Positions 1 to 9,800 are shown, numbered from the stretch's first letter. The stretch: DNA of 64,000 nt from Trabulsiella odontotermitis (GCF_001297775.1 NZ_LIFX01000014.1:1-64000), one strand, 5' to 3'. Made by a program: numbers and translations. Notes: generated from the sequence alone by a model not told the origin.

Positions 1-1625
1 TGCGATGACTGGATCTGCTGGAAGAAGTCGTTGCCTTTATCATCCACCAGGATGAACGCCGGGAAATCTTCCACCTCGATTTTCCAGATAGCTTCCATCC
101 CCAGTTCCGGGTACTCCACACACTCCAGGCTCTTAATGCTGCCCTGCGCCAGTACCGCTGCCGGACCACCGATGCTGCCAAGATAGAAACCGCCGTGCTT
201 ATGGCACGCGTCGGTCACCTGCTGGCTGCGGTTGCCTTTCGCCAGCATGATCATGCTGCCGCCTTCCGACTGAAGCTGATTCACGTAGGAATCCATCCGC
301 CCTGCGGTGGTTGGCCCCAGCGAGCCGGAAGCATACCCTGCCGGGGTTTTGGCCGGACCGGCGTAGTAGATAGGGTGATCCTTGATGTACTGCGGCAGCC
401 CTTCGCCTTTATCCATCCGCTCTTTCAGCTTCGCGTGGGCGATATCGCGCCCGACGATAATGGTGCCGGTCAGCGACAGGCGCGTGGATACCGGGTACTG
501 CGACAGTTGTTTGAGGATTTCATTCATCGGGCGGTTCAGATCCACACGTACTGCTTCACCCTCGCCCGCCTTACGCAGCGCTTCCGGGATGTATTTGCCC
601 GGATTGTCTTCCAGTTTTTCCAGCCAGATACCGTGACGGTTAATCTTCGCCTTGATGTTGCGGTCCGCCGAACAGGAAACGCCCATGCCGACCGGGCAGG
701 AGGCGCCGTGGCGCGGCAGACGGATCACGCGGATATCATGCGCGAAATATTTACCGCCAAACTGCGCGCCGAGGCCGAGGTTCTGCGCCTCTTCCAGCAA
801 CTCTTTTTCCAGTTGTACGTCGCGGAACGCCTGGCCGTGCTCGTTACCTTCCAGCGGCAGACCGTCATAGTATTTGGTCGAGGCGAGTTTGACGGTTTTC
901 AGCGTGGCTTCCGCCGAGGTGCCGCCAATGACAAACGCAATATGGTACGGCGGGCAGGCCGCGGTCCCCAGCGTGCGCATCTTCTCAACCAGATAGTTTT
1001 TCAGTTTACCCGGCGTCAGCAGCGCTTTGGTTTCCTGATACAGATAGGTTTTGTTGGCCGAGCCACCACCTTTGGCGATGCAGAGGAATTTGTACTCGTC
1101 GCCGTCCACGCTGTAGAGGTCAATCTGCGCCGGCAGGTTGGTGCCGGTGTTAACCTCTTTATACATGTCCAGCGCGGCGTTCTGCGAGTAACGCAGATTG
1201 TCTTCGATATAGGTGTTGTACACCCCGCGGGCCAGCGCCGCTTCATCGCCGCCGCCGGTCCAGACGCGCTGGCCTTTTTTACCGGTGATGATGGCGGTGC
1301 CGGTGTCCTGACAGGTCGGCAGAATGCCCTTCGCGGCGATTTCCGAGTTACGCAGGAACTGCAGCGCGACGTATTTGTCGTTCTCGCTGGCATCCGGGTC
1401 GTTCAGGATATCGGCGACCTGCTGCTGATGCGCCGGACGCAACATAAAAGAGGCATCGTGGAAAGCGTGTTGCGCGAGGAGCGTCAGCGCCTGCGGGTCT
1501 ACTTTGAGGATCTCCTGCCCTTCAAATTCTGCGACAGAGACATAATCGGGGCTGAGGAGATAGTATTCGGTGTCATCCTTTGCCAGGGGGAAAGGATCCT
1601 GATAATGAAAGGGTTTGTTCGACAT
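1..1625 (-). CDS. fumA: Fumarate hydratase class I, aerobic (3' end cut by window)
   Basis: Iron-sulfur class I fumarase of the TCA cycle, interconverting fumarate and L-malate in the cytosol. The reverse-strand reading from the ATG at 1625 begins [14 protein letters not shown] and continues without a stop to base 1, about 541 residues; E. coli FumA has 548, so only a few C-terminal residues are missing. The segments [24 protein letters not shown] and [18 protein letters not shown], with the cluster-type cysteines, are all visible. It is divergent from manA across about 200 bp. In E. coli fumC follows fumA, but that lies outside this window. Identification is by remembered family sequence and is firm; FumA versus FumB rests on the manA neighbourhood. 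Confidence 0.96.
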   Translation of the reverse strand, partial: MSNKPFHYQDPFPLAKDDTEYYLLSPDYVSVAEFEGQEILKVDPQALTLLAQHAFHDASFMLRPAHQQQVADILNDPDASENDKYVALQFLRNSEIAAKGILPTCQDTGTAIITGKKGQRVWTGGGDEAALARGVYNTYIEDNLRYSQNAALDMYKEVNTGTNLPAQIDLYSVDGDEYKFLCIAKGGGSANKTYLYQETKALLTPGKLKNYLVEKMRTLGTAACPPYHIAFVIGGTSAEATLKTVKLASTKYYDGLPLEGNEHGQAFRDVQLEKELLEEAQNLGLGAQFGGKYFAHDIRVIRLPRHGASCPVGMGVSCSADRNIKAKINRHGIWLEKLEDNPGKYIPEALRKAGEGEAVRVDLNRPMNEILKQLSQYPVSTRLSLTGTIIVGRDIAHAKLKERMDKGEGLPQYIKDHPIYYAGPAKTPAGYASGSLGPTTAGRMDSYVNQLQSEGGSMIMLAKGNRSQQVTDACHKHGGFYLGSIGGPAAVLAQGSIKSLECVEYPELGMEAIWKIEVEDFPAFILVDDKGNDFFQQIQSS

Positions 1626-1824
1626 TGTTCTCTCACTGACTACCGTGGCTATTTATGATTCAGGCAAATCGTCCATTTGCCCTGTAAAAAAGCGAGCCCC
1701 AATACTTTACACAATTTTTTAACAAAAACTGAGACTAATACGACTTTTTGTCGACGCTGGTTACTTCTGCCGGGTTTATTGCTTTAATAGAAGCAGATTA
1801 ACCATATGAAAACAGGGCTTGATA

Positions 1825-3003
1825 ATGCAAAAACTCGTCAACTCAGTGCAGAACTATGCCTGGGGAAGTAAAACTGCGTTAACGGAACTCTACGGCATCG
1901 CCAACCCGAATAACCTGCCGATGGCGGAGTTATGGATGGGGGCGCACCCGAAGAGCAGCTCGCAGGTGGAAGGCGCGGACGGTAAATTGCATTCGCTGCG
2001 TGAGATTATTGATGGTGATAAAGCCGGATTGCTCGGTGAAAAAGTCGCCGCCCGCTTTGGTGAACTGCCTTTCCTGTTTAAAGTGCTGTGCGCCGCACAG
2101 CCCCTCTCGATTCAGGTTCACCCGAACAAAAAAGCCTCTGAACTGGGCTTTGCGAAAGAGAACGCCGCCGGGATCCCCCTCGACGCCGCCGAGCGTAATT
2201 ATAAAGATCCCAATCATAAGCCGGAGCTGGTGTTCGCGCTGACGCCGTTCCTCGCCATGAACGCATTCCGCGAGTTTTCTGAGATAGTCTCCCTGTTGCA
2301 GCCGGTATCCGGCGCCCATCCGGCGATCGCCCACTTCCTGCAATCCCCGGACGCTGACGGGCTGCGTCAGTTATTCGCCCGTCTGCTGGAAATGCAGGGT
2401 GACGAAAAAGCACGCGCGCTGGCGGTGCTGAAAGCGGCAGTCAACAGCCAGCAGGGCGAACCCTGGCAGACCATTCGCCTGATCGCAGAGTTTTACCCTG
2501 ACGACAGCGGTCTCTTCTCGCCTCTGCTGCTGAATGTGGTGAAGCTGAATCCGGGCGACGCCATGTTCCTGTTTGCCGAAACACCGCATGCCTATCTGCA
2601 AGGCGTGGCGCTGGAGGTGATGGCAAACTCAGATAATGTCCTGCGTGCCGGGTTAACGCCGAAGTACATTGATATTCCGGAGCTGGTCGCGAATGTGAAA
2701 TTCGTGGCGAAGCCTGCGACGGAGTTGCTGACGCAGCCGCAGAAACAAGGGCCGGAGCTGGACTTCCCGATCCCGGTCGACGACTTTGCTTTCTCGCTGC
2801 ATGACCTGTCCGCGCAGGAAACCTCGCTAACCCAGCCAAGTGCCGCTATTCTTTTCTGCGTTGAAGGCGAAGCCGTGCTGAGCAAAGGCTCACAGCGTCT
2901 GGTACTGAGACCCGGTGAATCTGCGTTTGTCAGTGCCGCCGAATCGCCGGTCGCCATCAGCGGTACCGGGCGTCTGGCGCGGGTATTTAACAAGCAAAAC
3001 TAA
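1825..3003 (+). CDS. manA: Mannose-6-phosphate isomerase
   Basis: Zinc-dependent type I phosphomannose isomerase, interconverting mannose 6-phosphate and fructose 6-phosphate; it serves mannose catabolism and supply of GDP-mannose precursors. The 392-residue product begins MQKLVNSVQNYAWGSK and carries the family landmarks QPLSIQVHPNK (zinc-binding Gln and His), NHKPELVFAL and the cupin-like C-terminal half. The ATG at 1825 is chosen over an in-frame TTG two codons upstream because it matches the E. coli N-terminus (391 residues). It is a single gene, divergent from fumA, followed by a hairpin before ydgA. Confidence 0.97.
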   Translation: MQKLVNSVQNYAWGSKTALTELYGIANPNNLPMAELWMGAHPKSSSQVEGADGKLHSLREIIDGDKAGLLGEKVAARFGELPFLFKVLCAAQPLSIQVHPNKKASELGFAKENAAGIPLDAAERNYKDPNHKPELVFALTPFLAMNAFREFSEIVSLLQPVSGAHPAIAHFLQSPDADGLRQLFARLLEMQGDEKARALAVLKAAVNSQQGEPWQTIRLIAEFYPDDSGLFSPLLLNVVKLNPGDAMFLFAETPHAYLQGVALEVMANSDNVLRAGLTPKYIDIPELVANVKFVAKPATELLTQPQKQGPELDFPIPVDDFAFSLHDLSAQETSLTQPSAAILFCVEGEAVLSKGSQRLVLRPGESAFVSAAESPVAISGTGRLARVFNKQN

Positions 3004-3054
3004 ATACTGAAATTTAGTGGCAGTATTGCTAAGCTGCTGAAGATAGCTCATTCA

Positions 3055-3080
3055 CACAGGCGGACGGTTCCGCCTGTTTT
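3055..3080 (+). terminator. Hairpin terminator after manA
   Basis: Inverted repeat AGGCGGA / TCCGCCT around a 4-nt loop, followed by TGTTTTC. It lies between the manA stop and the ydgA start, so it probably limits read-through into ydgA. Confidence 0.7.
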
Positions 3081-3101
3081 CATATCTTATGGACATTCAT
3101 T

Positions 3102-4604
3102 ATGAAAAAAAGTCTGATCGCGGCAGGTGTCATTGTCGCTTTGGGAGTGGTATGGACAGGCGGCGCCTGGTATACCGGTAAGCAGCTCGAAACCCATATG
3201 ACCGACATGCTGGCGAAAGCAAACGCGCAAATTAAACGCACGTCGTCCGCAGCAGGTCTGGAACTGGTTCATCAGAATTACCACCGCGGTCTCTTTTCAA
3301 GCCAGCTCGATCTGGTGATCAAACCTGTCGACGGCGCGACGCAAGGCTGGCTGAAGCCCGGCCAGACAATCGTCATGAAAGAGAGCATTGATCATGGTCC
3401 TTTCCCGCTGGCGGCACTGAAATCGTTTAACCTGATGCCGATGATGGCCTCTGTGAAAACGGTGCTGGTGAATAACGCGGTGACCAAACCGCTGTTTGAT
3501 CTGGCGAACGGTCAGTCTTTCGTTGAGTCAGATACCCGCATCAGCTACAACGGCGACACCCGTTCCCTGATCTCCCTGAAGCCACTGAATCGCGAAGCAG
3601 GTCAGGAAAAACTGTCGCTGAGCGGCGGTGAATTTACGTTTGATGCGGATCGTGACGGCACCGCGTTTGCGCTGTCCGGCTCTGTGCCAAGCGCCTTGAT
3701 CGAGACCGTTAACGAAAACGGTATGCGGGTTAAGCTGACGCTGGATAACCTCACCACCGAAGGCGCCAGCAAGGTAGCCAGTTTCGACGAGTACGTGGGT
3801 AACCAGAAAATCGCCCTTGATAAGCTGGCGATCTCGATGGAAGGCGTTGACCTCGGGCAACTGGAAGGTCTGACGGTAGAAGGCCGCGCCGATCTGGCCG
3901 CTGACGGGAAAACCGTAAACAGCCAGATTGATTACACGCTTAACAGCCTGAAGCTGAAAAATCAGGATATGGGTAGCGGTAAGCTGACACTGAAAGTGGG
4001 CAATATCGACGGGGCTATCTGGCACGAATTTAACCAGACCTATAACGCGAAAGCCCAGAAAGTGTTGCAGGAGGCAGATCTTGCGAATAATCCGGAAGCG
4101 TACCAGCAACAGGCGGCAGAAGCGCTGCTCAGCTCGTTGCCGATCCTGCTGAAAGCCGAGCCGGTGATCACCGTCGCCCCGTTGAGCTGGAAAAACAGCA
4201 AGGGTGAAGCCACCTTTAATCTGTCGCTGTTCCTGAGGGATCCGGCGAAAACCACTCAGCCGCCGCAAACGCTGGCCGGTCAGGTGGATACGGTCGTGAA
4301 AAATCTCGATACCAAACTGGTGATCCCGATGGACATGGCGACCGAGTTCATGACGCAGTCTGCGGGCCTCGAAGGCTATAAACCGGAAGATGCGGCAAAA
4401 CTGGCACAGCAGCAGGTGAAAGGCCTGTCGGCGATGGGCCAGATGTTCCATCTGACTACTGAAGAAAACAACAGCATCACCTCCAGCCTGCAATACACGG
4501 CGGGACAGGTAACGCTGAACGGTCAGAAAATGTCGCTGGAAGAGTTTGTCGGCATGTTTGGCGGGGTGCTGAATTTGCAGGCACCGGATGCGCCGCAAGA
4601 GTAA
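3102..4604 (+). CDS. ydgA: YdgA family protein (DUF945)
   Basis: Conserved enterobacterial protein of 500 residues, E. coli YdgA length (about 502). An N-terminal hydrophobic stretch at residues 4-24 (SLIAAGVIVALGVVWTGGAW) looks like a signal anchor, so the body is likely periplasmic and tethered to the inner membrane. The rest is a long soluble DUF945 region rich in beta-type sequence. Biochemical function is not established; paralogues include YihF and YrbA-like DUF945 proteins. It stands alone, with a terminator on each side. E. coli K-12 has the uid operon and hdhA between this gene and malI; here they are absent. Confidence 0.9.
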   Translation: MKKSLIAAGVIVALGVVWTGGAWYTGKQLETHMTDMLAKANAQIKRTSSAAGLELVHQNYHRGLFSSQLDLVIKPVDGATQGWLKPGQTIVMKESIDHGPFPLAALKSFNLMPMMASVKTVLVNNAVTKPLFDLANGQSFVESDTRISYNGDTRSLISLKPLNREAGQEKLSLSGGEFTFDADRDGTAFALSGSVPSALIETVNENGMRVKLTLDNLTTEGASKVASFDEYVGNQKIALDKLAISMEGVDLGQLEGLTVEGRADLAADGKTVNSQIDYTLNSLKLKNQDMGSGKLTLKVGNIDGAIWHEFNQTYNAKAQKVLQEADLANNPEAYQQQAAEALLSSLPILLKAEPVITVAPLSWKNSKGEATFNLSLFLRDPAKTTQPPQTLAGQVDTVVKNLDTKLVIPMDMATEFMTQSAGLEGYKPEDAAKLAQQQVKGLSAMGQMFHLTTEENNSITSSLQYTAGQVTLNGQKMSLEEFVGMFGGVLNLQAPDAPQE

Positions 4605-4610
4605 TGCCCA

Positions 4611-4639
4611 GGCCCCTCACTTGAGGGGCTTTTTATTTT
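4611..4639. terminator. Terminator between convergent ydgA and malI
   Basis: GCCCCTCA / TGAGGGGC stem at 4612-4629 followed by TTTTTATTTT. The T tract overlaps the malI stop codon, so the element sits exactly at the junction of the two convergent genes. Confidence 0.85.
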
Positions 4640-5661
4640 CGGGTTACCAGTCGCGGCGGCATGATGTGATTGCGCAGCGTAACCTGCCCGGTCTCGATGC
4701 GTTGCAGGATGCGTTCCGCAAGACTCTGCCCCATCTCTCGCGCCGGGATAGTCACCCAGGTCAACGGCAGATCGTCCAGCGCGGCATCCGGCACTTCGGC
4801 AAATGCCGCCAGCGTGACGCGCTGCTCAAAGTAGCTTTCCACGCTGTCCTCGCCGCTCTGTTTCCCCGCCCGCATTAAACCAAACCAGGCGCCCATCGCG
4901 ATCACGCTGTTGTAACACAGCACAGCGGTGATCGTCGGATACTGGCGCAATAACCCGGTCATCACCTCGGAGGCCTGTTTCTGGCTTGACTCACACTCCA
5001 GCACCCAGTCACTGTGGAACGGTAAACCGTATTTCAGCAACGTAGCACAGTAGCCTCCGACGCGTTCGGCGCGGGTCAGAGAAGAACTCTGCCCGCCGAG
5101 CCAGGCGATACGCTGATGGCCGCGACGAATCAGATGCTCAGTGATGAGTTGAGCGGCCTGCATGTTGTCAGGGCGGATAAGATCAACCTCATCGAGATAA
5201 CTGGCGCGGGAAGCAAACACCAGCGGCACACCTGCTTCTTCGGCGCGATCGCGCAGTTCCGCACCGCGATCGACAGAACCGGCGATGATCACCCCGTCGA
5301 CGCCCTGCGATACCAGGGTTTCAAAACGCCGCAGCATATTTTCGCCATCAGGCCCGCTCTGGGTGAGGAACACCATCTTCCCCTGCGCTTCCAGCGCTTC
5401 GGTTAGCCCCGCCGTCAGCTCCGCATAAAACGGTGCCGAGAGATCACCAACAATCAGGCCAATCACCCCCGTCTGCCCGCCGCGCAGCGACGCCGCCTGA
5501 CGGTTGCGCACAAACCCCAGTTGTTCGATAGCCTGGTTAACGCGTTCCCCGGTCGCCGACGAAATTCGCCCTTTCCCGCTCAATACCAGCGATACCGTGC
5601 TGACAGACACCCCTGCCGCCAGCGCAACATCGTTAATGGTGATCTTTTTTGCGATAGCCAT
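4633..5661 (-). CDS. malI: LacI-family repressor MalI
   Basis: Repressor of the divergent malXY operon and of its own gene. The 342-residue protein matches E. coli MalI in length. An N-terminal LacI helix-turn-helix at residues 7-27 (ITINDVALAAGVSVSTVSLV) is followed by the hinge helix RNRQAASLRGG and a periplasmic-binding-protein-like effector domain. The gene is transcribed away from malX, and two identical 16-bp operators lie in the 175-bp gap between them. The natural inducer of MalI is unknown to me. Start ATG at 5661 gives the known N-terminus MAIAKKITI. Confidence 0.96.
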   Translation of the reverse strand: MAIAKKITINDVALAAGVSVSTVSLVLSGKGRISSATGERVNQAIEQLGFVRNRQAASLRGGQTGVIGLIVGDLSAPFYAELTAGLTEALEAQGKMVFLTQSGPDGENMLRRFETLVSQGVDGVIIAGSVDRGAELRDRAEEAGVPLVFASRASYLDEVDLIRPDNMQAAQLITEHLIRRGHQRIAWLGGQSSSLTRAERVGGYCATLLKYGLPFHSDWVLECESSQKQASEVMTGLLRQYPTITAVLCYNSVIAMGAWFGLMRAGKQSGEDSVESYFEQRVTLAAFAEVPDAALDDLPLTWVTIPAREMGQSLAERILQRIETGQVTLRNHIMPPRLVTRK

Positions 5662-5690
5662 GTATTGCGTCTGACTCCCTTTGCCGCAGC

Positions 5691-5706
5691 GATAAAACGT
5701 TTTATC
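5691..5706. promoter_or_regulatory. MalI operator, malI-proximal
   Basis: Perfect 16-bp palindrome GATAAAACGTTTTATC, 30 bp upstream of the malI start. An identical copy lies at 5770-5785. LacI-family symmetry around a central CG and the location between malI and malX identify these as MalI operators, as known in E. coli. Confidence 0.9.
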
Positions 5707-5744
5707 TATTGAAGGTCTTTATAAACGTTATTATCCACTGATTA

Positions 5745-5760
5745 TGTGATTTCTCTCGCA
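5745..5760. promoter_or_regulatory. CRP site in malI-malX intergenic region
   Basis: TGTGA-N6-TCGCA, nine of ten consensus positions of the CRP site, between the two MalI operators. CRP control of malI and malX is known in E. coli; use of this exact site is inferred. Confidence 0.65.
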
Positions 5761-5769
5761 CTAAAATTT

Positions 5770-5785
5770 GATAAAACGTTTTATC
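5770..5785. promoter_or_regulatory. MalI operator, malX-proximal
   Basis: Second exact copy of GATAAAACGTTTTATC, centre-to-centre 79 bp from the first and about 50 bp before the malX start codon. Two identical sites could allow looping by a tetrameric or paired repressor. Confidence 0.9.
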
Positions 5786-5836
5786 TTGCCGCTTCGTTAC
5801 ACCACACAGCTTATTTTTATAACAAGGAGTCGTTTT

Positions 5837-7426
5837 ATGACGGCAAAAGCAGCACCAAAAATCACTCTGTGGGAGTTTTTTCAGCAGCTTGGCAAAACGT
5901 TCATGTTGCCTGTGGCGCTGCTCTCCTTCTGCGGCATCATGTTAGGGATTGGCAGCTCATTGAGCAGCCACGACGTCACCACCCTGCTACCCTGGCTGGA
6001 CACGCCATTGTTACAGGCCATTTTCATCTGGATGAGCAAAGTCGGCTCTTTTGCCTTCAGCTTTCTGCCGGTGATGTTCTGTATCGCTATCCCGCTTGGG
6101 CTGGCACGTGAAAACAAAGGCGTTGCCGCGTTTGCCGGATTTGTCGGTTATGCGGTGATGAACCTTGCGGTGAACTTCTGGCTGACAGCGAAAGGCATTC
6201 TGCCGACCACCGACGCCGCCATTCTGAAAGCCAACAATATTCAGAACGTACTGGGGATCCAGTCCATCGACACCGGCATCCTCGGTGCGGTTATCGCCGG
6301 GATCGTGGTCTGGATGCTGCACGAGCGTTTTCACACCATTCGCCTGCCGGATGCGCTGGCTTTCTTCGGCGGCACCCGCTTTGTTCCGATCGTCACTACG
6401 GTGGTGATGGGCCTGGTCGGTCTGGTGATCCCGCTGGTCTGGCCGGTCTTCGCGATGGGCATCAACGCGCTCGGTCACGTGATCAACAGCGCAGGTGATT
6501 TTGGCCCGATGATTTTCGGTACCGGCGAGCGTCTGCTGCTGCCGTTTGGCCTGCACCATATTCTGGTGGCGCTGATCCGCTTTACCGAAGCGGGCGGTAC
6601 CATGGACGTGTGCGGTCACACAGTTAACGGCGCGCTGACGATTTTCCAGGCGCAACTGAGCTGCCCGGAAACCCATGGTTTTGCGGAAAGCGCCACTCGC
6701 TTCCTCTCTCAGGGTAAAATGCCGGCATTCCTCGGCGGTCTGCCGGGCGCGGCGCTGGCAATGTACCACTGTGCCCGTCCTGAAAATCGCCATAAAATTA
6801 AAGGCCTGCTGATTTCTGGCGTGATCGCCTGCGTCGTCGGCGGTACTACCGAACCGCTGGAATTCCTGTTCCTGTTTGTGGCGCCGGTGCTGTATATCAT
6901 CCACGCGCTGTTGACCGGTCTGGGCTTCACCATGATGGCGATCCTCGGCGTGACCATCGGTAATACCGACGGCAACGTGATCGATTTCGTGGTCTTCGGC
7001 ATCCTGCATGGGCTGTCGACCAAGTGGTATCTGGTACCTGTAGTGGCGGCTGTCTGGTTTGCGGTGTACTACGGTATCTTCCGTTTTGCCATCACCCGTT
7101 TTAATCTGAAAACGCCAGGTCGCGACATCGACACCAGCCCGGTGGAAAAAGCGGTTGCGGGCGTGACGGGCAAATCGGGCTACAATGTACCGGCCATCCT
7201 GGCGGCGCTGGGCGGTGCGGAAAACATCGTCACGCTGGACAACTGCATTACCCGCCTGCGTCTGTCGGTCAACGACATGTCAAAAGTGGATGCGGCGGCG
7301 CTGAAAGCCAACCGCGCAATTGGCGTGGTTCAGCTTAACCAGCACAATCTGCAAGTGGTGATTGGCCCGCAGGTGCAGTCAGTGAAAGATGAAATGGCCA
7401 TGCTGATGAATACCGTGCAGGCATAA
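5837..7426 (+). CDS. malX: PTS maltose/glucose EIICB component MalX
   Basis: Membrane permease of the glucose-superfamily phosphotransferase system, able to take up glucose and maltose in E. coli. The product is 529 residues, against 530 for E. coli MalX. An N-terminal EIIC domain with many hydrophobic segments (GGTTEPLEFLFLFVAP is the sugar-binding motif region) is followed by an EIIB domain with the phosphorylatable cysteine in LDNCITRLRL near residue 473. The ATG at 5837 is preceded by AAGGAG and gives MTAKAAPKITLWEF, the known start; an open frame extends 23 codons upstream but overlaps the operator. It forms an operon with malY. Confidence 0.96.
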   Translation: MTAKAAPKITLWEFFQQLGKTFMLPVALLSFCGIMLGIGSSLSSHDVTTLLPWLDTPLLQAIFIWMSKVGSFAFSFLPVMFCIAIPLGLARENKGVAAFAGFVGYAVMNLAVNFWLTAKGILPTTDAAILKANNIQNVLGIQSIDTGILGAVIAGIVVWMLHERFHTIRLPDALAFFGGTRFVPIVTTVVMGLVGLVIPLVWPVFAMGINALGHVINSAGDFGPMIFGTGERLLLPFGLHHILVALIRFTEAGGTMDVCGHTVNGALTIFQAQLSCPETHGFAESATRFLSQGKMPAFLGGLPGAALAMYHCARPENRHKIKGLLISGVIACVVGGTTEPLEFLFLFVAPVLYIIHALLTGLGFTMMAILGVTIGNTDGNVIDFVVFGILHGLSTKWYLVPVVAAVWFAVYYGIFRFAITRFNLKTPGRDIDTSPVEKAVAGVTGKSGYNVPAILAALGGAENIVTLDNCITRLRLSVNDMSKVDAAALKANRAIGVVQLNQHNLQVVIGPQVQSVKDEMAMLMNTVQA

Positions 7427-7433
7427 AACGCCC

Positions 7434-7460
7434 TTTCCCCCTTCGGCAAGGAGGGGGAAA
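7434..7460 (+). other. Intercistronic stem-loop malX-malY
   Basis: TTTCCCCC pairs with GGGGGAAA across an 11-nt loop, with no T tract after it. It probably affects mRNA stability or relative expression within the operon rather than ending transcription. Confidence 0.45.
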
Positions 7461-7494
7461 CTGACGCATCTGCACAACGATTAAGGACGCTCTG

Positions 7495-8667
7495 ATGTTT
7501 GATTTCTCCACTCCCGTCGACAGGCACGGTACCTGGTGCACGCAATGGGATTACGTCGCCGACCGCTTCGGTGCCGCCGATTTGCTTCCCTTCACCATTT
7601 CCGACATGGATTTCGCCACCGCGCCGTGCATTATTGACGCCGTCAGTCAGCGTCTCGCTCACGGCGTTTTCGGCTACAGCCGCTGGAAGAACGACGAATT
7701 TCTCGGCGCTATCGCCCACTGGTATGCCAGTCGTTTTCACAGCCAGATTGACCGTGAGTCCGTCGTTTACGGGCCGTCGGTTATCTATATGGTGTCCGAG
7801 ATGATCCGCCAGTGGTCCGCGCCGGGCGATGGCGTGGTGGTGAACACCCCGGCATACGATGCGTTTTATAAAGCGATTGAGGGAAACCAGCGTCGCGTGG
7901 CCGCCGTGCCGTTAATAAAAAACGGCAACGACTGGCTCTGCGATATGGATCAACTGGAGCAGGTACTGTCGCAGCCGCAGAACACGCTGCTGTTATTGTG
8001 CAGCCCGCATAACCCGACCGGCAAAGTGTGGACTCGCGAGGAACTTGATACCATCGCGACGCTGTGCGAAAAACACAACGTTCGCGTTATCAGCGATGAA
8101 ATCCATATGGATATGGTGTGGAGCAGTCATCCGCACATTCCCTGGTGTGACGTGGCCCGCGGGCCGTGGGCGCTGTTTACCTCCGGCTCAAAGAGCTTCA
8201 ACATTCCGGCGTTTACCGGCGCATACGGGCTGATTGGCGATGCGACCTCGCGCGATGCGTATCTGCTGGCGCTGAAAGGTCGCGACGGGCTCTCTTCGCC
8301 TTCTGTGCCGGCGATTGTCGCGCACATTGCCGCCTACCGTGATGGCGCACCCTGGCTCGACGCCCTGCGCCCATACCTGCAGGACAACATGCGCTATATC
8401 GCCCGCGAGCTGAATCAGGCATTCCCGGAACTTCGCTGGCAGCCGCCGGAATCCACCTATCTGGCGTGGATCGATCTGCGCCCGCTGAATATTGATGACC
8501 GGGCATTACAGAAGCAACTTATCGAAACGCAAAAAGTGGCGATCATGCCTGGCTACACCTACGGCGAGGAAGGCAACGGTTTTATCCGCCTCAACGCCGG
8601 GTGCCCGCGCGTGAAGCTGGAACAAGGCGTGCAACGCCTCATCGCCGCCCTGCAATCCTTCCGCTGA
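7495..8667 (+). CDS. malY: MalY, PLP-dependent cystathionine beta-lyase/aminotransferase
   Basis: Fold-type I PLP enzyme with beta-C-S lyase activity; in E. coli it also binds and inhibits MalT, repressing the maltose regulon. It is 390 residues, identical to E. coli MalY. The PLP lysine is in TSGSKSFN near residue 233; the PLP-contacting SDEIH motif and NPTGK motif are intact. Second gene of the MalI-controlled operon, 68 bp after malX. Confidence 0.96.
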   Translation: MFDFSTPVDRHGTWCTQWDYVADRFGAADLLPFTISDMDFATAPCIIDAVSQRLAHGVFGYSRWKNDEFLGAIAHWYASRFHSQIDRESVVYGPSVIYMVSEMIRQWSAPGDGVVVNTPAYDAFYKAIEGNQRRVAAVPLIKNGNDWLCDMDQLEQVLSQPQNTLLLLCSPHNPTGKVWTREELDTIATLCEKHNVRVISDEIHMDMVWSSHPHIPWCDVARGPWALFTSGSKSFNIPAFTGAYGLIGDATSRDAYLLALKGRDGLSSPSVPAIVAHIAAYRDGAPWLDALRPYLQDNMRYIARELNQAFPELRWQPPESTYLAWIDLRPLNIDDRALQKQLIETQKVAIMPGYTYGEEGNGFIRLNAGCPRVKLEQGVQRLIAALQSFR

Positions 8668-8672
8668 TAATG

Positions 8673-8698
8673 TGCGCAACAAAACTTTTTGTTGCGCA
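8673..8698. other. Near-perfect 26-bp palindrome between malY and add
   Basis: Arms TGCGCAACAAAA and TTTTGTTGCGCA with only CT between them. As RNA it would make a stem with a tight loop but no T tract follows. As DNA it is a symmetric site 28 bp before the add -10 element (TATAAT at 8726-8731). Either a malY 3' hairpin or an operator for add. Confidence 0.5.
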
Positions 8699-8761
8699 AA
8701 ATAGCTTTCTCGCCGCATTTATTTTTATAATAGTCCGCACTTTAACTAAAACGGTGCGACC

Positions 8762-9763
8762 ATGATTGATACTAACCTTCCCCTGACCGACATTCATCGC
8801 CACCTTGATGGCAACATCCGCGCGCAAACCATTCTTGATCTTGGTCGCCAGCATAATATTGCTCTGCCTGCCGATACGCTGGACGCGCTGCGTCCGCACG
8901 TTCAGGTCACCAGCAACGAGCCCGATCTGGTCAGTTTCCTGTCCAAACTCGACTGGGGCGTAAAAGTCCTCGCCTCACTGGAAGCCTGCCGCCGCGTCGC
9001 GTATGAAAACGTGGAAGACGCCGCGCGCAACGGGCTGCATTACGTTGAGCTGCGCTTTTCACCTGGTTATATGGCGATGACCCACCAGTTACCGGTCGCC
9101 GGGGTTGTTGAAGCGGTGATCGCCGGGGTACGTGAAGGCAGTCGTGATTTCGGCGTTGACGCGCGTCTGATTGGCATCATGAGCCGGACGTTTGGCGAAA
9201 CTGCCTGTCTGCAGGAACTGGACGCGCTGCTGGCGCACCGTGACGGCATTACAGCGCTGGATCTGGCGGGCGATGAGTTAGGTTTCCCTGGCAGCCTGTT
9301 CCTCAGTCATTTTAACCGTGCCCGCGATGCTGGCTGGCGGATCACCGTGCATGCCGGTGAAGCGGCTGGCCCGGAAAGTATCTGGCAGGCGATCCGTGAA
9401 CTCGGTGCCGAGCGCATCGGGCATGGCGTGAAAGCGGTGGAAGATCCGGCGCTGATGGATTTCCTCGCCGAACAGCGTATTGGCATTGAGTCCTGCCTGA
9501 CCTCAAACATTCAGACCAGCACGGTGCCATCACTGGCCCGTCATCCGCTGAAAACCTTCCTCGAACACGGCATTCTGGCGAGCATTAACACCGACGATCC
9601 GGCGGTTCAGGGCATCGATATCATTCATGAATATAATGTTGCTGCCCCGGCGGCCGGACTGAGTCAGGCGCAAATCCGCCAGGCGCAGATTAACGGACTG
9701 GAGAGCGCGTTCCTGTCCGCGCAGGAAAAACAGGCGTTGCGGGATCGGGTGAAAAACCGCTAA
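8762..9763 (+). CDS. add: Adenosine deaminase
   Basis: Zinc enzyme converting adenosine and deoxyadenosine to inosine and deoxyinosine in purine salvage. It is 333 residues, as in E. coli. The metal-site motif [10 protein letters not shown] places His12 and His14, [10 protein letters not shown] is the active-site His/Glu motif, and [11 protein letters not shown] supplies the catalytic aspartates. It has its own promoter region and a terminator shared with convergent ydgJ. Confidence 0.97.
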   Translation: MIDTNLPLTDIHRHLDGNIRAQTILDLGRQHNIALPADTLDALRPHVQVTSNEPDLVSFLSKLDWGVKVLASLEACRRVAYENVEDAARNGLHYVELRFSPGYMAMTHQLPVAGVVEAVIAGVREGSRDFGVDARLIGIMSRTFGETACLQELDALLAHRDGITALDLAGDELGFPGSLFLSHFNRARDAGWRITVHAGEAAGPESIWQAIRELGAERIGHGVKAVEDPALMDFLAEQRIGIESCLTSNIQTSTVPSLARHPLKTFLEHGILASINTDDPAVQGIDIIHEYNVAAPAAGLSQAQIRQAQINGLESAFLSAQEKQALRDRVKNR

Positions 9764-9770
9764 GACAAAA

Positions 9771-9794
9771 AAGCCGCTCTGTTGAGCGGCTTTT
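9771..9794. terminator. Terminator between convergent add and ydgJ
   Basis: AAGCCGCT / AGCGGCTT stem with a GTTG-type loop, flanked by A and T runs so it can act on both strands. Confidence 0.85.
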
Positions 9795-9800
9795 GCGTTA

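Noticed and set aside
195..1658. Long open frame on the strand opposite fumA
   Set aside because: Antisense shadow of fumA; no family similarity, and fumA reads through the whole region on the minus strand.
4588..4878. Plus-strand ORF after ydgA
   Set aside because: Overlaps malI in reverse and the terminator; a shadow.
5768..5836. Upstream extension of malX
   Set aside because: It runs over the MalI operator and lacks similarity; AAGGAG and the family N-terminus support 5837.
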